From Chitinophagaceae bacterium (lineage in GTDB: Bacteria; Bacteroidota; Bacteroidia; Chitinophagales; Chitinophagaceae), in the NCBI GenBank assembly GCA_019638475.1, contig JAHBTR010000005.1:124001-188000 (forward strand): a DNA stretch of 64,000 bases, in the 5' to 3' direction. Each line of letters starts with the position of its first letter. Positions within the stretch are counted from its first letter, which is position 1. Under the pieces are notes generated by a model that had not been told where the DNA came from, made no database searches, and was given only the letters and a program-made list of their open reading frames with translations. Shown one piece after another: positions 9,401 to 18,882 of this stretch. Made by a program: the position numbers and the translations under genes.

Positions 9401-10429
9401 AGATTCGCCTGCTGTTAAAGGTATGCCATTGGTATAAAACCATGCATTAGCGGCATTATTAGAATTGTAACCATATTTTAATGCTTTGGTACTAAATCCA
9501 TATCCAGGATTATTTTCAGTTACCCAATTATTACCAGTGCCAGCATTTTCAGATAAAGTACAAGGTGGCATAGCAGGTGTTATTGCTCCCTCAAAATCTT
9601 CTATATAAGGTAATGTTGCTGCATCACAAGCAGTTCTAAAAGTTTTGGGCATCCATATACTGGAGTCTCCTACACTACAAATAGCACGTATATAAAATGT
9701 ATGATTAGTATTAGGAGTCATGGTAGCTAAGCTAACTGATAAACCAGATTCTGTTCCACTTGAAACCAATCCTGTTGGTCCACTACCTGCTGCACCACTT
9801 GTTCTTACTTCATAAGCATAACCTATAGAAGGGTTAGACGTTGAGGCATCCCAATCTATAGTAGCAGTAGTTGTAGTAATGTTAGATACTACGAAATTAC
9901 TAGGTGGAAGACATGCCCCAGCAGGAACTACTAAAACTGTATAATCTTCTGCCTCTCCGTATGAACCAAACCAATCTCCTACATAACAGGGGTCGGGAAT
10001 TGTAACATCATACACCACCATCACCCTCATTCTTGTATTACCAAACATTGCTGTTACTGGCACATCTATATTAATTGTATGAGGACCTGATGAACTTGTA
10101 CCACTAGCAACTGTATATACTTCACCTGCATCATCCAAAATTCCATTTTGATTCCAGTCTATAAATGCATATATATATTCATCAGCATCTGCTTCTATTG
10201 TAACAGATAATGAATATGGTCCACCACCAGGTGAAACAGTAGCTGTTTGAGATGTATAATCTACAGGACCACCTACTGTGCCTCCTGATGGATTATTAAT
10301 ACCCGCAAAATTTACATTAGTAATGTACTCGAAACTAACATCTGTAAAATTCGAGTTACAATATGCTTGTCCAAAACCAATAAATGATAACAACAAAAAT
10401 GTTGTTAATAAAAATAGACTTTTCTTCAT
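6407..10429 (-). CDS. Large T9SS-secreted multidomain surface protein
   Basis: 1340 aa with a signal peptide (about 1-21, FIGFGQA). Domain order from the sequence: a GEVED-type domain (about 75-168, ending GEAEDYTVLV), a fibronectin type III domain (173-268), a jelly-roll/MAM-like region (275-430), FN3 (433-525), a CUB-like domain with paired cysteines (about 530-650), FN3 (655-750), a second jelly-roll region (755-910), FN3 (915-1010), a prepeptidase-like beta domain (1020-1130), and a C-terminal T9SS type A sorting domain (about 1255-1340, with YPNPTRNMLNV and TYLIKT). It should be exported, cleaved at the C-terminus and anchored or released at the cell surface, probably for adhesion. No catalytic site is seen. 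It is monocistronic, with its own terminator. Confidence 0.88.
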   Translation of the reverse strand: MKKSLFLLTTFLLLSFIGFGQAYCNSNFTDVSFEYITNVNFAGINNPSGGTVGGPVDYTSQTATVSPGGGPYSLSVTIEADADEYIYAFIDWNQNGILDDAGEVYTVASGTSSSGPHTINIDVPVTAMFGNTRMRVMVVYDVTIPDPCYVGDWFGSYGEAEDYTVLVVPAGACLPPSNFVVSNITTTTATIDWDASTSNPSIGYAYEVRTSGAAGSGPTGLVSSGTESGLSVSLATMTPNTNHTFYIRAICSVGDSSIWMPKTFRTACDAATLPYIEDFEGAITPAMPPCTLSENAGTGNNWVTENNPGYGFSTKALKYGYNSNNAANAWFYTNGIPLTAGESYRLKFDYGAASTFFVEKLQVMYGSSADYLSMTDQVIDLPSVNNNVRKDTIIDFIATSTGVFYFGFNAYSASDQFNLYVDNIQITVTPTCDAPTSVQVANITSSDADISWDAPLIGAPASYSIYYSTTNTAPSLTTAPTISGISMTTETLTGLTAGTEYYVWIRSICSATDSSEWSNVKTFITPPGCGGNFYDPGGPSADYANNANSTTTIYPDNIGDVVSVTFNSFATENGWDGLMIYDGPDDTYPLISSGSTFNRATCPNGAWTGTTTFSAQGLTFTSTDASGALTFVFTSDGSGIAAGWIAAITCAPPPTCNEPTNIQIANITSSDADISWDAPTLGNSPASYSIYYSTTNTAPSLTDAPTISGVLTTTETLTGLTPASTYYVWVRSVCSATDSSSWSTVKTFTTECVPITTLPWTEGFEGVTTPAQYVFPTCWNYELLTGTGVGTSTTNDTYRAPRTGTNYMYTQYNTTAWIYTPAFELTAGNSYDFSFYMMNKDGTAGFTMDVAYGSSATEVDMVNVLETGYAATNTSYQQFKYTFTPSADGVYYFGIKSSANFSPWYLSFDDFKLEISPTCGEPTNIAVTNITTTGVDVSWDAPINGTITDYSWELRTSGAAGSGATGLVSSGTTATTNVTFNTLSSTTSYTFYVRANCTSPTDSSSYSSASFFTLIENDDCDNAMVLTDNVLVTATTVGATQSQAGQSCGGFTGNADDDVWFQFTATQNGNATITVTPATSGGITDIVVIAYSGVCGTLTQMGCADATTGANAEVVNLTGLTENETYYFRVYSYGGTEAVKGAFTAKVTGSALPVTYTNFTGKKEGTSNILSWTTATETNNIGYELERSADGNHFSKLDFIASKAINGNSNIALSYNYNDNKPLVGNNYYRLKQMDKDGKVNYSTVVLLKGDKATQVSITGVYPNPTRNMLNVNIASPSTEKVSIIITDITGKVLVQQSVVLNTGDNLQQLDVSKLSQGTYLIKTICNNGCESAVSRFVKF

Positions 10430-10502
10430 AACAGTTAATTTTAGACTTCAATAGTACAGATTTTTAATTACAGAAAAAAAAATTTTTATGTAAAGTATTA
10501 AG

Positions 10503-10522
10503 AAAAAAGGACTAAAAGTCCT
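10503..10522 (-). terminator. Terminator after lptC
   Basis: A 6-bp stem (AGGACT/AGTCCT) followed on the minus strand by six T residues, 20 bases after the lptC stop. It is short but has the classic hairpin plus T-run form. It would close the coaX-OMP-lptC transcript. Confidence 0.65.
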
Positions 10523-10541
10523 CAAAAGATGATAAAAAAAA

Positions 10542-11117
10542 TTAATGAATACTATCTGTAATGACAATATAACTATCTGGCTGTATTTTGTAAAAGGTTA
10601 TATCACGTAAGTTTTGGTCAGAACGTATGCCAATACTATGAATATATTTTTGAGAAAATTCTCTTTTCACTTTTACAGGCTTATCTGTATAAAATTCTTG
10701 CTTATTTTGGTCCCAATATAATTCAGGAGTCCATAAAGTATCGCCTGTTCTATTAAATACCACTACACTATCTCTTAATAACACTTTACTATCATATTCC
10801 AAATACTGAGCATATTTAGCATCTAATTGTGTTTCTATGGCTAAAGTATCATCATAAAAATCTACATGTAATGTTTTGGTAAATTCTATTTTAGGCGTAT
10901 CTAATAAATATCTAAGCATTAATGGTGCTGTTAATTTTGCTTTCATTCTTCCAGACTGACTTATATAGCTTTCTATGTTTTTTGCTTCTTCTACACCTAA
11001 TGTTGTTTTATCCATATTCTGTAAAACTTCCATTTTATTTTCGCAGCCAATAATAAAAAGGCAGCCTACTCCAAAGGCTGCCAAATATTTTATTATATGT
11101 TGATAATGTTTAGTCAT
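10542..11117 (-). CDS. lptC: LPS export ABC transporter periplasmic protein LptC
   Basis: About 191 aa. The N-terminus carries a hydrophobic segment ending in a lipobox-like FIIGC (Cys about 25), so it may be a lipoprotein rather than single-pass as in E. coli. The body is a beta-jellyroll LptC domain of Bacteroidota type: KNIESYISQSGRMKAKLTAP, then DDTLAIETQLDAKYAQYLEYD and TGDTLWTPELYWDQ. LptC hands LPS from LptBFG to LptA. I use the ATG at 11117; a TTG at 11132 adds 5 residues. It overlaps the upstream outer-membrane gene by 8 bases, so coupling is likely. A matching LptF/G permease is encoded at 17.3 kb. Confidence 0.85.
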   Translation of the reverse strand: MTKHYQHIIKYLAAFGVGCLFIIGCENKMEVLQNMDKTTLGVEEAKNIESYISQSGRMKAKLTAPLMLRYLLDTPKIEFTKTLHVDFYDDTLAIETQLDAKYAQYLEYDSKVLLRDSVVVFNRTGDTLWTPELYWDQNKQEFYTDKPVKVKREFSQKYIHSIGIRSDQNLRDITFYKIQPDSYIVITDSIH

Positions 11118-12471
11118 ATTTACGTTTAACAAACCAAAGGTCGCTTAAACATAAACTTACAGAAAGTTTAAAATACTTTTCAGTAATATTATTTGCAGCA
11201 CTTCCTCTTTTTCCAAATTCAAATGCAGTATTAATAGTAGTGAATTGATAGCTATATCTGGCTGGACGAACAGGTAAACCAAAACCTAAGCTAATACCAT
11301 ACGTTTTTAATTCATTTCCATCTGCATTAATATAATCTTTGCCAATATTAAAACCAGTACGATAAGCAATTCTACTAAAATAGTTATTTATATTTTTAGC
11401 ATCAGGCACCCATTGCCCTCCTATATTAAGTTGCCAACTATTTATGGTAGCATCTTTTTGATTAAAATATCTATAATCTTTCCAATTGGCTATTGTAAAA
11501 TCTGCACCTAAAGCCCACTTATCAAAAATACCAAAAGCATCTGCTGTTGTTTTTTGAATAAGAAAACCAACTGTATAAGTTGCAGGAATATTAATTTTTC
11601 CATTTATGGTACTACCTGCATCAATACTATCTAATGTATAAGTAGCACCAGAATAATCATAGTCATAAGTTTCTTTAAAATTAGTTTGCTCTGCTTGCAA
11701 TTTATGAGATAATAAAACAGAAGCTCCTAATCGTAAATTATAATATTCTGTAATAGTACTTTTCTTTTTCTTGGTTGTATCATTCAATAAAATTTGATAC
11801 TGAATTCCTCCTGTAAGAAATGCTCCTCTATATGATGTTGTGGTATTATAATTTGCTTTATAATATACTACAGTATCATTTATCATGGCTCTTTTTGAAG
11901 CTGTTTGTCTTTTGCCAAAGTGAAATCCTGTAGATAATCCTACAGAAAAGTTTTTCCATCTTTTACCTACTCCAACAAATGCTTCATTCATACCACCAGA
12001 ACCTTCAAAAAGTGTTTGAATACTATCAATACCATTTAATCTTTCACTGCTTACTACACTATAATTTATACGAGTTATGGGTCTAAAACCTACTGTTAAG
12101 CCTAATGAATGTTTAGCACTAATAGGCATTGCTACTGCTAAATATGATGGAGAAAAATTGGTTGAGTTATATTTTCCTACAGGTGTTTTTCTGTTTAAAG
12201 TTCTGGCATCTATTGTAATACCTAAATCATACGTTACTATTCTGGCATTGGCAAAAGATGCAGGATTTGAAAAATTAATAATTTGTGGGTCTGTATAAGC
12301 AACAGCTATTCCTCCCATACCTTTTAATAGTATGTTTTGTGTATTGGTCAAATCTCCAAGTCCATAACGAGAGAAAGGAGAATTTTCTTGAGAAAAAGCA
12401 GTTGATGATAGCGACAAACTCAATAAAGCTACTGTTATTAATCTATTAATTGTTGTACTCACTAATTGCAT
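11110..12471 (-). CDS. Outer-membrane beta-barrel protein
   Basis: 453 aa with a signal peptide (about 1-27, STAFSQ). The mature N-terminus (ENSPFSRYGLGDLTNTQN, then MGGIAVAYTDPQIINFSNPASF) is the typical opening of a Bacteroidota FadL/PorV-like barrel family, followed by many amphipathic strands and an aromatic C-terminal region. It is encoded between coaX (26-base overlap) and lptC (8-base overlap), an arrangement I associate with the coaX-OMP-lptC cluster in this phylum. The substrate is unknown. A transport or envelope-biogenesis role is inferred only from fold and neighbours. Confidence 0.75.
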   Translation of the reverse strand: MQLVSTTINRLITVALLSLSLSSTAFSQENSPFSRYGLGDLTNTQNILLKGMGGIAVAYTDPQIINFSNPASFANARIVTYDLGITIDARTLNRKTPVGKYNSTNFSPSYLAVAMPISAKHSLGLTVGFRPITRINYSVVSSERLNGIDSIQTLFEGSGGMNEAFVGVGKRWKNFSVGLSTGFHFGKRQTASKRAMINDTVVYYKANYNTTTSYRGAFLTGGIQYQILLNDTTKKKKSTITEYYNLRLGASVLLSHKLQAEQTNFKETYDYDYSGATYTLDSIDAGSTINGKINIPATYTVGFLIQKTTADAFGIFDKWALGADFTIANWKDYRYFNQKDATINSWQLNIGGQWVPDAKNINNYFSRIAYRTGFNIGKDYINADGNELKTYGISLGFGLPVRPARYSYQFTTINTAFEFGKRGSAANNITEKYFKLSVSLCLSDLWFVKRKYD

Positions 12472-13171
12472 AAAGTCCTTTAAATATTAAATAAGGGTCG
12501 GCAAATATCTTATTTTTAATGTGAGAGACAAAAAAAGCTACATCTCCTCCTGTTATTAGCACGTTAAAGTTGGTGTATTTTTCATTATATGCTTCAATAA
12601 TTCCATCTATTTCTTTTGCCATGCCCAATAATACGCCACTTAATAAATTTGTTTTAGTATCATAGCCTATTAAAGGAAAATTATGTTCTGCCTCAATCAG
12701 AGGTAATAAAGCTGTGTACTGATTCATAGCTTGAAAACGCATATTCATACCTGGCGAAATACTACCTCCCAAAAATTCATGAAACTTGTTGATAAAATTA
12801 TAAGTAATACAAGTTCCTAATCCTATTGCCAAATTATGGCTATTAGGATATAAGTGTACAGCAGCAGCACAAATAGCTAATCTGTCTGCACCAACAGTTT
12901 CAGGTTTGCCCACAGGTATTGTAAAAGGTAATTTACTATGTTGATTTAATTGATGAAACTTAGTATGCTTTTGTAACAATGCTTCTATAGCAGTATTATG
13001 ATGTATAACAGATGACAAGATAGTTTTATCTGGTTTGTGTTGTTGAATAATGGCATTAATAGCAGTTTCATCTGCAATATTCATTACTACTACATCTTTC
13101 AATTCTGCATCATTAAAAACTGCATATTTTAAACGTGTATTGCCAAAATCAAAACAAATAGTTGTTTGCAT
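12446..13171 (-). CDS. coaX: Type III pantothenate kinase
   Basis: Phosphorylates pantothenate, the first step of CoA synthesis. At 241 aa it has the usual CoaX length. ASKHA-fold motifs are present: the phosphate loop CFDFGNTRLKYAVF at the N-terminus, the PETVGADRLAICAAA segment (about 90-104) with the catalytic Asp, and GLGTCITYNFI with GGSISPGMNMRFQAM (about 119-150). The C-terminal VLITGGDVAFF loop is also conserved. It is the first gene of the overlapping coaX-OMP-lptC unit. Confidence 0.94.
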   Translation of the reverse strand: MQTTICFDFGNTRLKYAVFNDAELKDVVVMNIADETAINAIIQQHKPDKTILSSVIHHNTAIEALLQKHTKFHQLNQHSKLPFTIPVGKPETVGADRLAICAAAVHLYPNSHNLAIGLGTCITYNFINKFHEFLGGSISPGMNMRFQAMNQYTALLPLIEAEHNFPLIGYDTKTNLLSGVLLGMAKEIDGIIEAYNEKYTNFNVLITGGDVAFFVSHIKNKIFADPYLIFKGLYAISEYNN

Positions 13172-13234
13172 AAAACAATAATAAGGAAAAACTAAAACCT
13201 AAAAAAAGAAAAACAAAAGTTTATAGAAGAGTTG

Positions 13235-13400
13235 GGGATAATGGTGAGTGATGAATGGTTAATGATAAATGTTGTATGTTGAGTGATGTATGTTGTATCT
13301 TATTACCAAATTACCTTACTTCCTTAATCACCCAATTACCCAATTACCTTAATCACCTAATCACCCAACTCCTAATTTCTCAGTCTCTAATCATTAAATG
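13235..13400. repeat. Intergenic low-complexity repeat patch upstream of groES
   Basis: Two short-period repeat types side by side. From 13235 to about 13290 there are degenerate ATG(A/T)ATGGT/GATG units. From about 13300 to 13380 there are ACCCAATTACC/CACCTAATC units, which are G-rich on the minus strand. The same two types recur at other intergenic sites in the window. A frame read through it codes only for low-complexity Leu/Ile/Asn-rich sequence and is not a gene. Confidence 0.75.
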
Positions 13401-13496
13401 CAATTTTGGCACACTAAATATGACTAAAAACCCACAACTTCGCAGCCTCTTTAAAAAACTATTTAGTAAAACTGAAATTTTGGCTTTAAATGCCTA

Positions 13497-13513
13497 TTGG
13501 CAAAAAAGTTGCA
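13497..13513 (+). promoter_or_regulatory. Putative sigma-54 promoter of groES-groEL
   Basis: TTGGCA, six bases, then TTGCA. The invariant GG and GC are 12 bases apart start to start, exactly the -24/-12 geometry of sigma-54 (RpoN) promoters. It lies 49 bases before the groES ATG, placing transcription start near 13524. No HrcA-type CIRCE inverted repeat is seen here. An activator-binding site was not identified. Confidence 0.5.
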
Positions 13514-13561
13514 AATAAAGTTTCTGAATTTTAAAACTAATAAAATATTAAAATTAACATC

Positions 13562-13846
13562 ATGGCTACAAAAAAAATGAGTATTACCCCATTACACGAC
13601 AGGGTAATTGTAAAACCAGCTGCTGCTGAAGAAAAATCAGCTGGAGGAATTATTATACCAGATACTGCAAAAGAAAAACCACAACGTGGTGTAGTAGTAG
13701 CAGCAGGACCAGGTAAAAAAGATGAACCAGTAACTGTAAAAACTGGCGATACTGTTTTATATGGTAAATATGCAGGTACTGAAATTCAAATAGAAGGACA
13801 AGACCTTTTAATAATGAGGGAAAGCGATATTTTGGCAATAGTGTAA
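13562..13846 (+). CDS. groES: Co-chaperonin GroES (Cpn10)
   Basis: 94 aa. Caps the GroEL folding chamber as a heptamer. Family features: [32 protein letters not shown] with the mobile loop around residues 24-38, then [14 protein letters not shown] and the C-terminal [13 protein letters not shown]. The ATG at 13562 is followed by a short basic MATKKMS stretch before the core. It is cotranscribed with groEL 84 bases downstream; the gap contains a dispersed palindromic repeat. Confidence 0.97.
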   Translation: MATKKMSITPLHDRVIVKPAAAEEKSAGGIIIPDTAKEKPQRGVVVAAGPGKKDEPVTVKTGDTVLYGKYAGTEIQIEGQDLLIMRESDILAIV

Positions 13847-13848
13847 TT

Positions 13849-13886
13849 AGCCACCTAAATCCCCCAAAAGGGGAGTTTAGAAAACT
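13849..13886. repeat. Dispersed palindromic repeat between groES and groEL
   Basis: Contains CCTAAATCCCCCAAAAGGGG followed by AGTTT. The CCCC/GGGG arms make a short palindrome. The same family, with the pattern AAGCC-CCTAAATCCC-CAAAGG-GGACTTT, occurs three times inside htpG. Because it sits within the groESL transcript it could form a small RNA hairpin between the two genes. Confidence 0.7.
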
Positions 13887-13909
13887 CTATATTAAGCATT
13901 AATAATTAA

Positions 13910-15568
<1,659 letters not shown>

Positions 15569-15594
15569 ACATTTTCTTTTGATTATATTTATAA

Positions 15595-15631
15595 AGAGCT
15601 GTTCAATTTTGTTTGAACAGCTCTTTTTTTT
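15595..15631 (+). terminator. Intrinsic terminator of groESL
   Basis: A 12-bp perfect stem (AGAGCTGTTCAA and complement) with a 6-base loop, followed by a T-rich run that reaches 15631. Textbook form and position. Confidence 0.93.
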
Positions 15632-15684
15632 ATGCTTTCGGTATAATACTATTTCTTCATTTTTACAGAGAAAGGTTTAAAAAT

Positions 15685-15723
15685 AAACAGAGGCTTTCTT
15701 GAAATTCAAGAAAGCCTCTGTTT
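15685..15723 (-). terminator. Intrinsic terminator of citrate synthase
   Basis: A 19-bp perfect inverted repeat (AAACAGAGGCTTTCTTGAA and complement) around a single base, 27 bases after the citrate synthase stop. On the minus strand it is followed by TATTTTT. It may also back up termination from groESL, so it could act in both directions. Confidence 0.88.
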
Positions 15724-15749
15724 ATAATAGTGTTGTAGTATAAATAGTA

Positions 15750-17072
15750 TTAATCCCAAATTTCATCTTTACCATCTAACCATAGTTTGATGCTTCTGGT
15801 AGTTACACTTTTAGGTCTTTCTAAAGGTAAGCCTAAAGCTCTGTCCCAACAAAGACTTGCCATAACACCTAATGCACGACTAACTGCAAATAATACAGTA
15901 TAAAATTCATACTCTACCAATCCATAATGAACTAATAAAGCACCACTATGTGCATCTACATTGGGCCAAGGATTTTTAATTTTAGCAATAGATTGTAAAA
16001 TAGGAGGTACTGTTTCGTATATATTCCAAACTGTTTGACATAGTGTATCATCTGGCATGTGTTTTTTGCCAAATTTCATTTGTGCAGTAAAACGTGGGTC
16101 AGTTTTTCTTAATACAGCATGCCCATAACCTGGAACAACTTTTCCTGATGCTAAAGTATCTTTTACATATTGTGCTATTTGTTCTTTAGATGGGCTTTCA
16201 GTTCCTAATTGTTCTTGCATTTCAAAAATCCACTTTATTACTTCTTGATTGGCTAATCCATGCAATGGTCCTGCTAATCCATTCATACCTGCTGCATAAC
16301 TTAAATAAGGGTCGCTTAATGCACTACCTACTAAATGTGTTGTATGTGCAGATACATTACCCCCTTCATGGTCTGCATGAATAGTCATATATAAACGCAT
16401 CAATTCTTTAAAGCTTTCGTCATTATAACCCATCATGTGTGCAAGGTTTCCTGACCAATCTAATAAGCCATTTGGTTGAATGTGTTGATTGTTTCTATAT
16501 TTTCTTCTATATACATAAGCTGCAATTCTTGGTAATCTTGCAATTAAATCCATTGCATCATCATACATAGGATTCCAATAATCTTTTTTGTTTAATCCTT
16601 TTGCATATTCAGCAGCAAAATGACTTTCTGTTTGTAAAGCCATAATTCCTGTAACAAACATTGTCATTGGATGTGCAGTTAGTGGCAATGCATCTATTGT
16701 TGCAAAAACATGAGAAGGAACATGACTACGGCGTTGCCACACACTTGAAATATGTTGTACATCTTCATCTGTTGGTAGCTCTCCAAGTAGCATTAAATAA
16801 AAAATACCTTCTGGCAGAGGTTCATCACCATTTTCTGCCTTTGGTAATTTATCTTGTAATTCTGGTATAGAATAACCTCTGAATCTTATACCATCTTGTG
16901 CATCTAATAAACTTGTTTCAGAAACCAAACCTGTTATACCACGCATTCCCTGATATATTTGAGATAGTGTTACTTCTCCTATTTTTTTATTACCATGCTC
17001 ACTTAAAATACTTTTTATTTCACTGTTAGCTATATCTGCTTTTTCTTTAAATGTGTTTTTAATAATGCCCAT
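15750..17072 (-). CDS. gltA: Citrate synthase, mitochondrial-like type
   Basis: Condenses acetyl-CoA and oxaloacetate to citrate, entering the TCA cycle. 440 aa. The sequence resembles animal and fungal mitochondrial citrate synthase more than the E. coli hexameric type: GMRGITGLVSETSLLD, then GIRFRGYSIPELQDKLPKA and EPLPEGIFYLML. Catalytic residues are visible: His in SAHTTHLVGSALSDPYLS, His in VVPGYGHAVLRKTDPR, and Asp in NVDAHSGALLVHYG. The C-terminal RALGLPLERPKS segment is also typical. It is monocistronic with its own terminator. The 190 bases before the gene show no clear promoter box. Confidence 0.95.
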   Translation of the reverse strand: MGIIKNTFKEKADIANSEIKSILSEHGNKKIGEVTLSQIYQGMRGITGLVSETSLLDAQDGIRFRGYSIPELQDKLPKAENGDEPLPEGIFYLMLLGELPTDEDVQHISSVWQRRSHVPSHVFATIDALPLTAHPMTMFVTGIMALQTESHFAAEYAKGLNKKDYWNPMYDDAMDLIARLPRIAAYVYRRKYRNNQHIQPNGLLDWSGNLAHMMGYNDESFKELMRLYMTIHADHEGGNVSAHTTHLVGSALSDPYLSYAAGMNGLAGPLHGLANQEVIKWIFEMQEQLGTESPSKEQIAQYVKDTLASGKVVPGYGHAVLRKTDPRFTAQMKFGKKHMPDDTLCQTVWNIYETVPPILQSIAKIKNPWPNVDAHSGALLVHYGLVEYEFYTVLFAVSRALGVMASLCWDRALGLPLERPKSVTTRSIKLWLDGKDEIWD

Positions 17073-17262
17073 TTGTTTAAATTTATATAGTTTATCTAAT
17101 TATTTGTATTGTCTAATACTAAGAGCTACCATTAATTTGTTTGTTGTAAAATAAATCTCAGATAAAAATATATCTTAGAAGTAGTGAATTACACATACAT
17201 ATTATAGAAAGCGGTTAAAGGTAAAACAAGTTATTTGTTCAACAAAACTGTTTAAGGAAAAA

Positions 17263-18360
17263 TTATTTGGGCGACTTCTTATATAAGTAAAATGCTACCA
17301 AACAAAAGAAAATATTGGGTAGCCAAGCTGCTAATAATGGGTGAAAATTTCCTTTTGTAGAAAAAATAGTAGAAAATCTGTCTGTAATAATATAAAGTGC
17401 TGCAATCATAAAGCCTACAGCTAAGTGAATACCACTACCACCCCTTACTTTTCTACCTGCTATGATGGCTCCTATAATAGTTAGTAGAAAAACAGTAAAA
17501 GCACCAGATGCTCTTTTGTAAAGTTCTACTTTAAATTCATTAATTGCTTCTGAGCCACGCATTTCTTCTAATTTAATATATCTTACAAGTTCTGAAGTAG
17601 TGAGTTTGCCTTTTGTATAATTATCTTTTTGTAGGTCGCTTGGTTTAAAAGAGAAGTTCATTTCTTTTTCATCATACCTTACTACTTTTTCTTTTAGGTT
17701 ATCAATATCTCTTTCAAATACAGTAGAAAGTATCCATTTATTTTTTTTAGAGTCCCATTTTATTCCTTCACTTCTTATATTTTGAACAATTTTTGTTCCG
17801 TTAAATCTATTCATGAAAAAGGCAGTTCCTTGTTTATACAATGTATCATAACCCATAATACCTGCATAAGAAAAGGAGTCTATTTTAAAATATAAATCAT
17901 TTCTTTTTTTGCTATTTACTAATGCTTCATAAGATGAGTTACTATCTACATATCTTGTAAGAAATGATGAGTGAATAACATTGGCTTTAGGAATGATATA
18001 CTGGTTAGCAGTCCAAAGCATAGATGCTAAAATAATGCCCCCAAAAAAATAAGGTCTTAACCATCTGTTATAACTTACACCACTGGCTAATATGGCTATA
18101 ATTTCACTTCGCCCTGCCATTTTTGATGTAAAAAATATTACTGCTATAAAAACAAAGAGAGGAAATAGTAGTGCTATGATGTGTGGTATAAAACCAAAAT
18201 AATAATCTGTAATGATATGATTAAAAGATAATTTAGATTGTACAAAATCATCTGCTTTTTCACTGGCATCTATTACAATTGCTACAACTGCAAATAAAAA
18301 AATGGAAAAGAAAAAAGTAGTAAAAAAATTTTTCAGTATATATACATCTAATTTCTTCAT
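17263..18360 (-). CDS. LptF/LptG-family permease
   Basis: 365 aa. The family forms the membrane part of the LptBFG complex that extracts LPS from the inner membrane. The layout is typical: three N-terminal membrane segments (about 12-35, 55-78, 95-118), a long periplasmic beta-rich domain (about 125-270), and three C-terminal membrane segments (about 275-365) including GAIIAGRKVRGGSGIHLAVGF. I start at the ATG at 18360 (MKKLDVYILK); a longer reading from 18381 adds 7 residues and runs back toward the promoter. LptC is encoded 6 kb away. Whether it is LptF or LptG cannot be told from sequence alone. Confidence 0.88.
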   Translation of the reverse strand: MKKLDVYILKNFFTTFFFSIFLFAVVAIVIDASEKADDFVQSKLSFNHIITDYYFGFIPHIIALLFPLFVFIAVIFFTSKMAGRSEIIAILASGVSYNRWLRPYFFGGIILASMLWTANQYIIPKANVIHSSFLTRYVDSNSSYEALVNSKKRNDLYFKIDSFSYAGIMGYDTLYKQGTAFFMNRFNGTKIVQNIRSEGIKWDSKKNKWILSTVFERDIDNLKEKVVRYDEKEMNFSFKPSDLQKDNYTKGKLTTSELVRYIKLEEMRGSEAINEFKVELYKRASGAFTVFLLTIIGAIIAGRKVRGGSGIHLAVGFMIAALYIITDRFSTIFSTKGNFHPLLAAWLPNIFFCLVAFYLYKKSPK

Positions 18361-18378
18361 GCTATTATTTAGAATAAG

Positions 18379-18386
18379 CAAATATA
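18379..18386 (-). promoter_or_regulatory. Putative promoter -7 box for the LptF/G gene
   Basis: TATATTTG on the minus strand, a full TAnnTTTG match followed by C, 19-26 bases before the chosen ATG. This supports the 18360 start and implies a very short leader. No clear -33 box. Confidence 0.4.
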
Positions 18387-18562
18387 CTTGCAGAAATATG
18401 CTTTAGCGATAATTATATTTTATATAAACAGTTAATTTTTACACTAACATTTAGTATAAGATAATATTGAAATGTTTGTAATAGGCTGAATAATTTACTA
18501 TATACAGGCATTTGTAAGTAACGATAGTATTTTTTTGTAGGTAGTATATAGTATATAAAAAT

Positions 18563-18590
18563 AAAAACCCCGAAATTATTCGGGGTTTTT
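18563..18590 (-). terminator. Intrinsic terminator of the histone-like gene
   Basis: A 12-bp perfect stem (AAAAACCCCGAA and complement) with a 4-base loop. The stem's own T5 is followed by ATTTTTA on the minus strand. It lies 18 bases after the stop codon. Confidence 0.88.
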
Positions 18591-18608
18591 ATTTTCTTTA
18601 GGAAGAAA

Positions 18609-18812
18609 TTATTTCTTCTTAGCTGCCTTTTTAGGAGCTGCCTTTTTCTTAGGAGCTGCTTTTTTAGGAGCTGCTTTTTTCTTAGGAGCTGCCTTCTTAG
18701 GAGCTGCTTTTTTTGCTGCTTTTTTAGGAGCTGCTTTTTTCTTAGGAGCTGCCTTCTTAGGAGCTGCTTTTTTTGCTACCTTTTTAGGAGCTGCTTTTTT
18801 TGCAGTTGCCAT
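18609..18812 (-). CDS. Histone H1-like Lys/Ala/Pro-rich DNA-binding protein
   Basis: 67 aa made almost wholly of AAPKK and AAPKKK units (about ten copies), with no aromatic or acidic residue after the start. Such C-terminal-H1-like proteins (Hc1/AlgP-type tails) bind DNA through charge and help compact it. It stands alone, 70 bases from rpmA, with its own terminator. The DNA coding for it is a tandem repeat (AGGAGCTGCTTTTTT variants on the plus strand), so copy number could vary between strains. Function is inferred from composition only. Confidence 0.8.
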   Translation of the reverse strand: MATAKKAAPKKVAKKAAPKKAAPKKKAAPKKAAKKAAPKKAAPKKKAAPKKAAPKKKAAPKKAAKKK

Positions 18813-18882
18813 GTTTTTTTAAATTTAATGGTTAGTTAATGCCATAAAATTATAAACATTTTTTAAACTACAAAATTTTTTT

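Noticed and set aside
13255..13518. An 87-codon frame upstream of groES
   Set aside because: It runs through low-complexity repeat DNA and across the sigma-54-like promoter; the composition is not protein-like.
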